DNA of 64,000 nucleotides. Source: Lentinus brumalis. Lineage: Eukaryota > Basidiomycota > Agaricomycetes > Polyporales > Polyporaceae. Shown here piece after piece: positions 37,689 to 47,588 of the stretch; the stretch's first letter is position 1, and each line of letters begins with the position of its first letter. Under the pieces are notes generated by a model. It searched no databases and was not told the origin of the DNA. It saw only the letters and a program-made list of their open reading frames with translations. Both the position numbers and the translations under genes were made by a program. The stretch lies in the NCBI GenBank assembly GCA_001792895.1, contig MARA01000025.1:186001-250000 (forward strand), in the 5' to 3' direction.

Positions 37689-37954
37689 GTTGTGGAGAGC
37701 TGGACGGTGGACTGCGGAGGTCAAGAGAAGACGATGGCGGTCGCTGAAGACGCGACTCTTGGGCGCCAACGCGGTGACATGGCGCGACCGTGACATCACG
37801 TGCTCGTGGTCACCACATCTTGAGCTCTTTAGCGCCTGAGCTTGACCTCACCATCACCTCAGCCTGCATCTCTTGCCAAGTTGCAGAGTCGCAGTCGCAG
37901 TGAGTGTCTGTGCGCGGAATCCTGCACTTCAAACGTACTGAGATTATGTGCTAG

Positions 37955-39786
37955 ATGGACGACCTACTGGCAGGGCTCAATCTTGACCTGTTTCACCTGG
38001 TTATGTCCCTCGCCGATCGCTGCACGGTCTCGCGCCTGATGCAGACGTGTCGCGCTCTCAACCACGAAGGCGCCAGGTCGATCTTCTTGGAGGATCCGCA
38101 ACTAGACACCGGACGGAATTTCAAGTCGTTCGTGAGGTTTACGGCCGCCCGGGGTGACGCAGCGGAGGTAGCCCGTCGTCTGGAGAGACTTCGCGGTCTT
38201 CGTGTGGACCTACAGGAAGAAGACAGGGAGGCCATAGTACTGGCTCCGCTCTTAAAACAATTCCTGGTGGAACGCGCGCTATATCTGAAGAATCTGGTCC
38301 GGCTGAACATAAATGGCCTGTGCGACCTCATCCGGGTCGAACCTGAACTACCGGCAGCGATCGCCGCGCTGACTACTCTTCGGTCGTTGGTCATCAGAAG
38401 AGTAGAGCACCGCGGTCTGGGTATGGTGCGCGACTTACAGTCTCGCCTGACTCATGCCGTCATCGCACTTGGGGGGGGGACCTTGGACAAGCTGGCGGAT
38501 CGTGACCTCACGGTCCTGCTTCAGCGTTCAAGGATGACGCTCCGGTCGCTTTCCTACGAGTCAGTCTTGAAACCCGTAGTCTCGACTTCCCCTGCCTGTT
38601 ATCCTCATGTGCGCCATCTCTCCCTGAACCGCGCCGAAACCCTCGTCACTCGGAACTTGGTTGCAGTATTCCCTCACTTGGAAACGCTCCACGCATCATG
38701 GCTAGTGCTTACACCATTCCCAGGCGATTATGACCGTGTCCTCGTCCGACATCGTACGAAAAACATTGCTGAGCAGCATCAACATGGCTCATGGTCTTCT
38801 CTCCGTCGATTCACGGGATCTCTGGCCATGCTCTACGTGCTAGGTCTTACATGTCACGTCCCGCACATCTCCGTTGGTATCGATGAGAACGAAGGCTTTG
38901 AATTTGGCTGGGCCCGAGCCATAGTCGAGGATACGCGACCCACTCATCTCACCTTCGACATTGGCTTCCCATCGTATCTCGCCAACGAGGAGCATCTCGT
39001 CGAGGAGCTCACTGCGCTCTTTTCTCAAGAAAGTCTTAAAGACATCGAAGTGCTCAGAGTCAACCTGATACTATATCCGGGCGATCTCGATCTCGAATTA
39101 GGGCTTCTCTTGGTAAGTACGCCGATATCCTCCCAGCCGTAGACCCTTTCTTTGATGGCGCGTTGCTACAGGACACCTTCTTGGAAGCAATAGCACTCTG
39201 CTCAGCCGAGGCGGTGGCGCTGACTGTTGACTCGCGAATGCTCAGCCGCGGCCGCTTCTCCAGAGACTCACCTGAAGCCCCTGGTGCGGTGGAGGGATAT
39301 CTGCGGAATTTTGATGCACATGCCCTGGTCATTCGCCTCGTGGAAATGGCACCATTCCTCCGTACGGTCATCATTTCTCACGACGGCTGGGGTTACCAGA
39401 GCGTAACTGCACAACGCGGGCCGGACATCGCAGAAATGGCAGATGCGGATGTTGACTTCGACGACGTTGTTCGCGAGCTGCAGCCACCCTCCGATGTACC
39501 CATGCCAGAGTGGCCGGAGTGCGTCCCGCTCGATGCTGGGGTTGCAGGCGCAGCGAACGGCAACGATAGCGATGACAGCGATGAGGAGAGCGACGGCCGT
39601 GGAGGAGGAGAAATATCGCCGGAGGTGAGTGCATCGTTCGGACTTGTGTGTACAGAATCGCACCTCATATTACATCTCTATTACATCTCGTGGTAGCTGC
39701 TCAACTTCCAATATCCTTCGTTGGACTCCTTCGCTCTGTCTTCGTACGCTCGACCAATCGCCAGGATCAACCTTTGGGACGAGTGA
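37955..39786 (+). CDS. F-box-like/leucine-rich protein, copy B
   Basis: Three exons, 37955-39112, 39172-39624 and 39697-39786, all phase 0; about 566 residues. F-box-like start: LFHLVMSLADRCTVSRLMQT, CRALNHEGARSIF. Leucine-rich middle: ERLRGLRVDLQEED, YPHVRHLSLNRAETL, LAMLYVLGLTCHVPHIS, DTRPTHLTFDIGFPSY. C-terminal module begins DTFLEAIALCSAEAVALTVD and contains FDAHALVIRLVEMAPFLRTV, then an acidic DSDDSDEESDG stretch. The third exon (ending RINLWDE) is less certain; reading through into the intron is the alternative. First of three tandem paralogues. Confidence 0.82.
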
Positions 39787-40437
39787 CTCCGATCCTTGGC
39801 GGCATTCACTTCATTGTTGGCGCTTCCTTCCCCTCGCAGCTCGACGGTCAGCGGCGTATCGGGGCTTCGTCGTGTCCTGGCTATTGGGCAGGCCCTACTT
39901 ACCATCTGGTCTCGCAAGTTGATTACGACCGCGGGCTACATCGGGCGACTACTACTTCCATACTTTCCATGACCGAGTTCAGAGTCACATCATTGCAATT
40001 GATACATGAATCCCTTCGACACTCTTGTAGTCTTCCCTCGTCCGCCACAGCATGGCCGGACAGGCTGCGGGCGGTCCTCGATCGGGTATGCACCGGCTGC
40101 ATGGCGTTGCGGCTTGTGAAGCATACTGAGCTCACTCCGTCCATGACTCAGAAGGGGTCTCTCATCCATACATTCTCATGAATCGTTACATATGTTCTCC
40201 AGTTCAGAGTCTGGCCTAATAAGTGATTTTCGCGGCAGTCACCAGTACTTGACTGCAGTCAGAGATATGCGATGCCCAACTTGGCCGCCCCCGCACGTGG
40301 GTTTGCCGCTCGTCTGATCTGCAAACGGATGACGCAAACTCCTCCTTCAGGACCACCACCATCTCCAATTGCAGACCCAGTGAGTTTGGGTACCAATCTC
40401 ACACTGAGCCGTACAGCTAATGTGTCACATATCAGAG
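39787..40437. other. Intergenic between tandem paralogues
   Basis: About 650 bases between copies B and C on the same strand, holding the terminator of B and the promoter of C. No separate gene. Confidence 0.45.
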
Positions 40438-41927
40438 ATGGACGCGGTCCAGTTCAGCCTCGACATTTTCCACCTGCTCATGTCCTGGTCCGAACGCCGC
40501 GAAGTCTCCCACCTCATGCGGACGTGTCACACTCTCAACCACGAGGGCATCAGCTACATCCTAAACGAGGATCCACAACTAGAGACGGCACTTCATGTCA
40601 GATCCTTTCTACAGTTCGCCGCCGCCAGGGGAAATTCAGTGGAGCTGGCCCATCGTCTCGAGCGACTTCGTGGTCTCACCGTCGACGTTCGAGAGGCCGA
40701 CGCAAGGATCGTGGCACCTCTTATCAAGAAGCTTCTTGTCGAAATGGCGCCCTACATGAAAAATCTCGCTCGGATCAACTTCAGAGACCGCCTCCACGCG
40801 CTCGTCCAGGCCGAACCAGAGCTACCTGCAGCCGTTGCCGCACTGAGTACTCTCGAGTCATTGCATCTGGGAGGCATCGACCGTCGTGGTCTGGAAGGCC
40901 TGGTTGGGCTCAAATCCCGCCTGAAGCATGCCGTTATTTCGGTGGAGCTCGAGCTGGCATCTGATGTCGAGGGTGACGATGTCGCACGTCTGCTGCAGAG
41001 CTCTAGGATGACACTCCGCTCCGTCTCCTTCTCCGCGGTGTATGATCCTATCCCATCGCTGTCCCCTCCGTGCTTTGCCCATGTCCGCCATCTTTCTCTA
41101 GAGTACACCCGGACCCTGGTCACTTCGAACCTTGTTGCAGCGTTCCCGAACGTGGAGAAGTTGGAAGCATCATGGCTGGTCCTGACGACCATGGATTACA
41201 TAGAGGATGCAGTTCTGGACCATCATCGCGCACAAAACATCATCAGCCAACAAGAACGCGGGGCATGGCGCTCTCTTCGTAGCTTTCACGGGTCCTTGGC
41301 TTCGCTCTACGTGCTGGGTCTCACCTGCCACGTGCCGTTCGTATGTGTCAATACTGACGAAAACGAAGGCTTCGACCTCAGGTGGGCCCAAGCGATAGTT
41401 GCAGATACGCGGCCGACTCACCTCACGTTCGACATCGACTTCCCGACGTACTTTGCCGAACAAGAGTCTTTCGCTGAAGACCTCATTGCCCTTTTCTCTC
41501 ACCGGGCGTTCCAGAACGTGAAAGTGCTGAAGGTCAACTTCCTACTCATGCCTGGGGATAGCGACCTGGAGATGGGACCTTTCCTGGTGAGTACGACGAT
41601 CTATGCTCTCTTGCTATCTCCTTAATCGTATACCAGGACACCTTCTTCCAAGCCATCGCACTTTGCTCCGCCGATGCGGTGACACTGACAATTCATGCCG
41701 GTTCGCTCAATTCCCCCTGGAGCGGGAGTAGCTCTCCTGGTGCGGTGGAGGTTTATATGCGTACCTTCGATGCACGCGCGCTAGCCGAACGTCTCAAAGC
41801 AATGGCGCCGTCTCTCCGCACGGTCATTATCTCTCGCGATCCTTGGTCGTCCAAGCGCGCTACCGTGCGACTTGGGCCGAGAATCCGCGACGATTTGGAT
41901 GCAGATCTTGACGGCAGCGATGTGTAA
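40438..41927 (+). CDS. F-box-like/leucine-rich protein, copy C (intact)
   Basis: Two exons, 40438-41586 and 41637-41927, joined in phase 0; 479 residues. I prefer the ATG at 40438 over one six codons upstream because it aligns with copy B (MDAVQFSLDIFHLLMS). Motifs: SHLMRTCHTLNHEGISYIL, ERLRGLTVDVREAD, FAHVRHLSLEYTRTLV, LASLYVLGLTCHVPFVC, DTRPTHLTFDIDFPTYF, and the C-terminal module DTFFQAIALCSADAVTLTIH with FDARALAERLKAMAPSLRTV. Very close to copy B in sequence and intron position, so the pair is a fairly recent tandem duplication. Confidence 0.87.
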
Positions 41928-42248
41928 GGCTGAATGAGTGAGTCGTCGTCGTATACCAAGCTTCGCCGTCTCATGTCGCTTTACGCATTCACAGGGAGGC
42001 CGCTACTGCGTACCGTCGTGGACCGTCACTCATGTGCGGTTATGCGAACACGTGTATTCTGCGTGTATGGTGTCGGGCCGGTCCGTCTTTGTACGCTAGA
42101 ACAAAGACAAGATTCAATATGAGTATGTAGCCTTCCCTCAGCGCTCACGCTGTTCCCCCTCAACCACTCCCTTCCCCAGTCCCGGTTCTTCAAGGTCAGT
42201 GGTGCGTCGTCCACGAAGCAATAATACTCAAGTTCGCTAGCAGTCAAC
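41928..42248. other. Intergenic between tandem paralogues
   Basis: About 320 bases between copies C and D, holding the terminator of C and the promoter of D. Nothing else seen. Confidence 0.45.
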
Positions 42249-43709
42249 ATGAATCAATCAGTGCTGGTCGAGGATGTCATGTACATCGTCATGTCGTTCG
42301 CGGACAGACCAACCGTGTCCAGGATGATGCGGTCCTGTCGAGTGCTCTCCCACGGTGGTGTACCCTACCTCCTCCGCGACGATGTCAACCGATGTCAACC
42401 TACGCCTCGACTCGCTTGAGGCGTCGTTCTTCCAATTCATCCTAGCAGACCCTCTCCACAGACTTTCATCTCTTTGCGGCCTCTTCGTCTCTCCCCATGG
42501 CTTCGAGCGACGTTCGAGAGAGATACCAGATGGCGTCGGTCAAATCTTGAAGGGCTTCTTTGATGCGTTGGCTGCAGTGGGGGAGAACTTTACCCGTCTT
42601 AGACTCCACGACGCGGAGGACATTCTGAAGCTACATCCCGACCTCCCGGACGCCATCGCTTCTTTGGCCAACCTTGAGGAGCTCAAAATCGACCACGCTG
42701 GAAGCTTGTCATGCAAGCTGCTGCGCAATCTTCAATCTTCCCTCTTCGTCGTTAAAGTATTAATTCTCGACGAAGACGACGATCCTGCGCTCACCCTGCA
42801 AGACAAAATACCCACAATAATCCTTCGAGGCTCCCGCACGACTTTGCAGTACCTGTCCATGAGCGACATCCATACGATCCCCGACGGCCCTCGCTATCTC
42901 AATCTGACCGTCCTCAAAATCGTCAATACGTGGACGTTCATCACTCACCACTACGTCTGTGCCTTTCCCAGCCTGATGGAATTATACGTCTCGAGGTGTT
43001 ACATTAGCGACGCGCACGATGTTGAGCACTTGTCGACGGTCCGAGAAACCAACATTGCGGAGCAACGCCGTCATGGAGCCTGGAAACGGCTTCGTGTGTA
43101 CGGGGGCCCTCTTGGAATTATCTACGCCCTCGGACTCACCCGCCGTATAACCCTGATGCAGCTCGACGACATGGACGGTCACGGATTTGATGCTCGTATG
43201 CTGGGGGCTGTTCTGAGCGATGCTCGCCCTTCGCAGCTGACCATCATGGTCACCGAAGATAGTTCCGATTTCGCTTCACCCGAGATGGTGCAGATCCTCC
43301 GCGACCGCTGTGCCCAAGACCTCAAGTACTTGGATCTTGAACTCCATGTTGGCGGACTCGGAGACATTCAGCCCCAGCAAGTCAATATGTTATGGGTGAG
43401 TCTCATGTTCACCTGTCAGTGATGACCTGTCATTTCGGTCACACCTTCTATCAGGATGCTGTGTGCTCCATCCTCGACGAGTCTTCGATCGTTACAACGT
43501 TCAAGTTCCTTCTCCTTTGGTGGCCCCGGGAGCTCGGACTCGAACGCGACAACGGTGATCCGGCGTGGTCCGCCGTGCTTCAGAATATCGACGAGGCTGC
43601 CTACGCAGACAGGCTATTCGCGAAGAGCAAGAAGCTGAAGTGCTTGAAACTTGCACTCTCGAATGGCCGCCGCGACGATGGTCGTACGGCGCTGCGCGTA
43701 CGGGATTAA
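42249..43709 (+). pseudogene. F-box-like/leucine-rich protein, copy D, frameshifted by a 10-bp tandem duplication
   Basis: Two exons, 42249-43395 and 43455-43709. The N-terminus is good (VMYIVMSFADRPTVSRMMRS, CRVLSHGGVPYLLRDDVN). At 42381-42400 the ten bases GATGTCAACC occur twice in a row; the extra copy shifts the frame and leads to a stop about ten codons on. The remainder stays open in the other frame for over 330 codons: LHDAEDILKLHPDLPDAIAS, LGIIYALGLTRRITLMQLDD, SDARPSQLTIMV, and the C-terminal module DAVCSILDESSIVTTF with DEAAYADRLFAKSKKLKCLK. Ignoring one 10-bp copy, the protein would be about 463 residues and align throughout with B and C. The reading frame downstream has not decayed, so the event is young or is an assembly error. 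Confidence 0.8.
42381..42400 (+). repeat. 10-bp perfect tandem duplication
   Basis: GATGTCAACC is repeated exactly, head to tail, inside the coding sequence of F-box-like copy D. It is the sole cause of that gene's frameshift. Confidence 0.97.
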
Positions 43710-44133
43710 TCAATAGCACATGCGCAAGATAGGCTATATACTCACCCGGTATGTAAGTCGTTCAATCAAGCCATCTTGTGGACGACGTTGACGGGACTGG
43801 TCAGAGGTCAGGGTTTAACGTGCTTAATTTGCCATCGCGAGGAGTCCGGCCGCACACAGTTGGATCCAGTCGAGCATGATCACTTGTAGACACCATGTAC
43901 ATATTTGTCGACTACCATCGTCATCCCACTTTCGTAGACGGGATCCTGAAGGCCTGAAGGCATAGGCACCATGATCATGAGCAAAGTACCGACGAGGCGT
44001 ATAGACGCCCATGCATATGGAGGTTTGCACTCGACCACGACCTCGCGATCGCCTTCCCCCTTCTCATTTCCCTCCATCTCCATCTCCCTGTTCTACATTC
44101 ATCGGCGAACGATCCTCCTGAATTTTGCTCCCC
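43710..44133. other. Intergenic upstream of the SAP-domain gene
   Basis: About 420 bases. A CTCCATCTCCATCTCC pyrimidine tract at 44070-44090 just before the start is a typical fungal promoter/leader element. No gene. Confidence 0.4.
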
Positions 44134-46678
44134 ATGTCCCCGCACAGTGCCGTGTCTGTCGTATCGGGCGCATATACTCAAGCTGACCTCGCCAAGCTCA
44201 CTGTAGCGCAGCTCAAAGCCCTTTGCAAGGAGCGGAAGATCCCCGGATATTCGAAACTCGGAAAACAGGCTCTCGTGCAGAAGCTCGTAGACAATGGACT
44301 TTGTTCTGGCTTCGGAGGTGCCCTTGGTCCTGGTGCGCCCTCCGTGACTTCTGCTGCTACGGTCCCTCCGGACATCGCCACGCATACACCCACTGCTGCT
44401 CCTTCGTGCGGATCTATCCCTGGTGCCACTGCTCTAGACGCGTCGGTCAGTTCCATTCATCTGCCGGACACGACTGGCTCGACAACTGACGGGATGGATG
44501 CGTCTCGACCCTCGGTCGTTGCCCCGTCGAAGCCGAAACTGCAGAAGAAGACTCGAAAGCCTAAGGTATCGCAACCTTCTGCGCTATTGGAAACTCGACC
44601 AGACTCTGCGACGGTCTCCAGGCTATCCTCCAAAGTTGTAACCTCGCTCGCAAGCGCCACCACGCCGCATACAGCGCAAACGGCTACACCGTCGTCCAGT
44701 ATCGTCACGAGTGGTCAGATACAGCCGCCATCACCAGGTCTGCCGCGACAGGCTTCAAGTCTCGCTCGTAATGCGCCTTCGTCTCGCGCATCGGCGACAG
44801 CCAACAAACGGGCTCGTCCCAGTCTCGAAACTATGCCGCCTCCACCTCTCAAGAAGCAACGCGTACTGTCGTTTTCTTCGACACCCAATATCCAGCGATC
44901 TCCTGCCTCAGCGGCGGCTGCAATCTCCAAGCCTCCAGCACCCGTCACGACAACAAAACGTGTCCCTGCTCCGCCAGTCGTTCCTGTAGCTGTGACTGTA
45001 CCACCCGCTCCAGCTAAACGTTTCAAGCCTCTCGTAGTCCACAAGGCCAAAGTTCCTGTCTCTGCTTCATCTGCTCCTATGACTGCTGCTGCTTCTCCCT
45101 CCGTGCCGGTCTCCGTTCTTGCGATCGCGGAAGAGGCCCTCTCTTCCATTCAAGACTTCGAGGCGTCAGTTCCTGTGTTACGCCCGATCACTTTGCCTCC
45201 TTCCCTCGCGCAACGGAAGCGCGTCCATCGCTGGGCTGTGATCTTGAGCGGCCTGTCGAATGAAGAGAGGGCTGTATGCGCTCTCGTCTCGCGAGCGTTC
45301 CGATATTCCGGTACGTTCTTGGCTAGCCGTACGAAGGACTTCTGTAATATCGTCAGCTAACAACCGTCTCAGTGTACCTCTCCGCGTCTTGTATCTTGAC
45401 TGGACAATACCATGGCCGCCGCTTGCAAGAAGACGTGCTGCGAAAGCACTCACAGGCGATGACGAACATGTGGCCGTACCTCCGAGCGCGAGAGCTTGAG
45501 GTCGACCAGAGGAGGCGTGCATACGAAACGTCCTTCCTTGCACGCCTCTTCCAGAGGTGTGGATTGGCGGACCCGGTGTCGGGATATCTGTGGACAAGTC
45601 CGAACAGCTCGAGGCAGCTGCTCGTTGCCATCCGGTGCGTTTTCCGCATCCCTCGCCGCAGTAACCCAGAGTTAATCGAATGGTCAACTTGATTTGGACA
45701 TCAGGTTCGCACTCACCCGCGCGTGGTTCGAGCTCTCTGTGGGGACGTCTCCCGGCGGCGCGGCCGACCCGAATTCCTGGCTGCAAGGCACCGTCGTCGA
45801 CGCGCAGGAAGTCGTCGCAGGCGAGATTTGGCTGATCGCCGTTGAATATGCGGCGTCGGTGGCCCCGCTGCGGCCGCGCGAAGCGTTCTATGTCCTGGAG
45901 GCAACTTGCGAGGTTGTGGGACGGCCGTCTGCAGCTCGCTCCGGCGCCGAAGACGCGAGTGTGTCGGTCCCCGTGCGGGCCGACTGGTCTGCGTATATCG
46001 AGCGGCGGCGTGCGGCGCCGCAGGGGTCGCCACCGCTTCCACTGCTAGCCCACCTGAAGTGGGCGTGTGTGGAAGACTACGATCAAGGCGTCAGCAAGCT
46101 ATGGCTGAAGAAGGTCGCAGGAGAAGGGGCGGCGGGTGACAGCAAGCGCATGGTAGCGGAACGATATGTCCTAGCGTGTGTCATAGGGAACGGGTGAGTA
46201 GTCTCCGTTGCGAGTAGGCATCCAAGATGAATTGACTGTGTGTCGGTTCCACAGCATCAGTGGACAGTGGATGACAACGAACGAGATGGCGCAGGAATTC
46301 GCCGGGCTGCCTGAGCGCGTTGCGGCGCCGACTGGGCGACAGAAGGGCTCAGCGCTGAACCTGTACCTCCCTGAGTGAGTGCTCAGCATGGGATGTTGCG
46401 CACCTTCTGACGTTGTGTGTAGACACCATCATGTCGAGAGTGTGCATTTCACGGCGGCCGGTGGCAAGGCCCTCCATGTCGGGCTGGCAGTCGTGCAGAC
46501 GCCTCACCGGGAGTACTTCATCCTGCGCGACAACGGGATGCAGGTCGGGTGCGAGGAGGAGGGCGTTGCGCCAGTGTGGCAGGAGGTGCTGGGGTGCGAT
46601 GCCAAGGGGTTTCGACACCGCGGCATGGCCCCAAAACCGGCCGCGAGGAATGACGACCCACGGGTCGGTCTGGTCTAA
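44134..46678 (+). CDS. SAP-domain protein of unknown function
   Basis: Probably nuclear and DNA/chromatin-binding. Five exons in phase: 44134-45310, 45373-45634, 45705-46193, 46255-46374, 46423-46678; 767 residues. The SAP domain is at residues about 14-50 (DLAKLTVAQLKALCKERKIP, SKLGKQALVQKLVD). About 300 residues of Ser/Thr/Pro/Ala-rich disorder follow with basic patches KKTRKPK, NKRARPS and KKQRVLS, probable nuclear localisation signals. From about 370 comes a conserved folded part: RKRVHRWAVILSGLSNEERA, VSRAFRYSVYLSA, FLARLFQRCGLADPVSGYLW, EIWLIAVEYA, AFYVLEATCEVVG, LHVGLAVVQTPHREYFILRD. The architecture (SAP, linker, globular C-terminus) is recurrent in basidiomycetes; I know of no assigned function. 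Confidence 0.83.
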
Positions 46679-47588
46679 CCTCGCGCAATCGTTTGGTGCG
46701 GGGAAGGCTGCATGTTACACGTCCGATAGACTGACCCGTTATGGGTGATGGAAGTGAGTCTCTCTTGTAGTCGGAATATATGTCTCTTCACGACAAAGCT
46801 CTATAGACGTATAGAATGTGCATTGCGCGGCCATCCTCGATGTCAACCCTTTAGTAATGGATTCTGTCATGCGCGACGTCTCACATCGCGGCAGGGATAA
46901 CGCGGGTCAAGCCTACATACATACGGAATTTGTCTTCCAGCCGTCTAGTCACCCGCTTCGAGCAAAACAAAAATACCTTTGGGACGGTGCATTTGTCTCA
47001 CCTTGTCCGATGTCGCCCTTGGCGTGCCGCTGAGCGCGCCACCATACGACATCTGACTTATGTATCTGCTCTTGGTCTACTCGGAGCCTTGGAGCCCGAC
47101 CCGATGGCGTTCGGGACGGGAATCACGTATGTATGATTTCGCTCAGGTCGTCAGCTGGTCGCACGGAGTTGAGCGTGGCTGACTTACTGCGATCCATCGT
47201 CGAGATTACTTGTGCTCTACATAGCGCAGCGGGAAGCTTCTTTGACCGCAGTTATACGGACTGAGGCCTGAGGGTTATGGGACGCTTAGAGTGGACTTGT
47301 GGGCGACGGGCGTAAGAGAGAAGACGAAGGGATGACGACTGCGCTTTTGCTCGCTTCCGATTGGGCCACACCGAAGCCGAGAACAGAGAAGCAGTGGGCG
47401 CCAGAGGAGCGATCAGGGGCAGTCAATGTTCGGTCGCCGGCTGTAAGAAATCGTCCAAGGAATCACGGACTCCCATCACTCCCGCCGCTACTATTCACCC
47501 ATGCATCCCCCGCACGTCCCCCGCATCCCCCGCGCCCCCCGCGCCCCCTCCCTCTTGACCTTCGACGACGACGACGACGACCCGCACG
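46679..47588. other. Intergenic; promoter of the acyl-CoA synthetase gene
   Basis: About 900 bases. The last 120 are very C-rich (CCCCGCGCCCCC-type runs at 47500-47550) followed by GACGACGACGACG just before the start. This fits a strong constitutive fungal promoter/leader. No coding evidence. Confidence 0.4.

Noticed and set aside
42249..42420. An intron to rescue the frame of F-box-like copy D
   Set aside because: No GT...AG pair of usable length spans the break, and the exact 10-bp duplication explains it fully.
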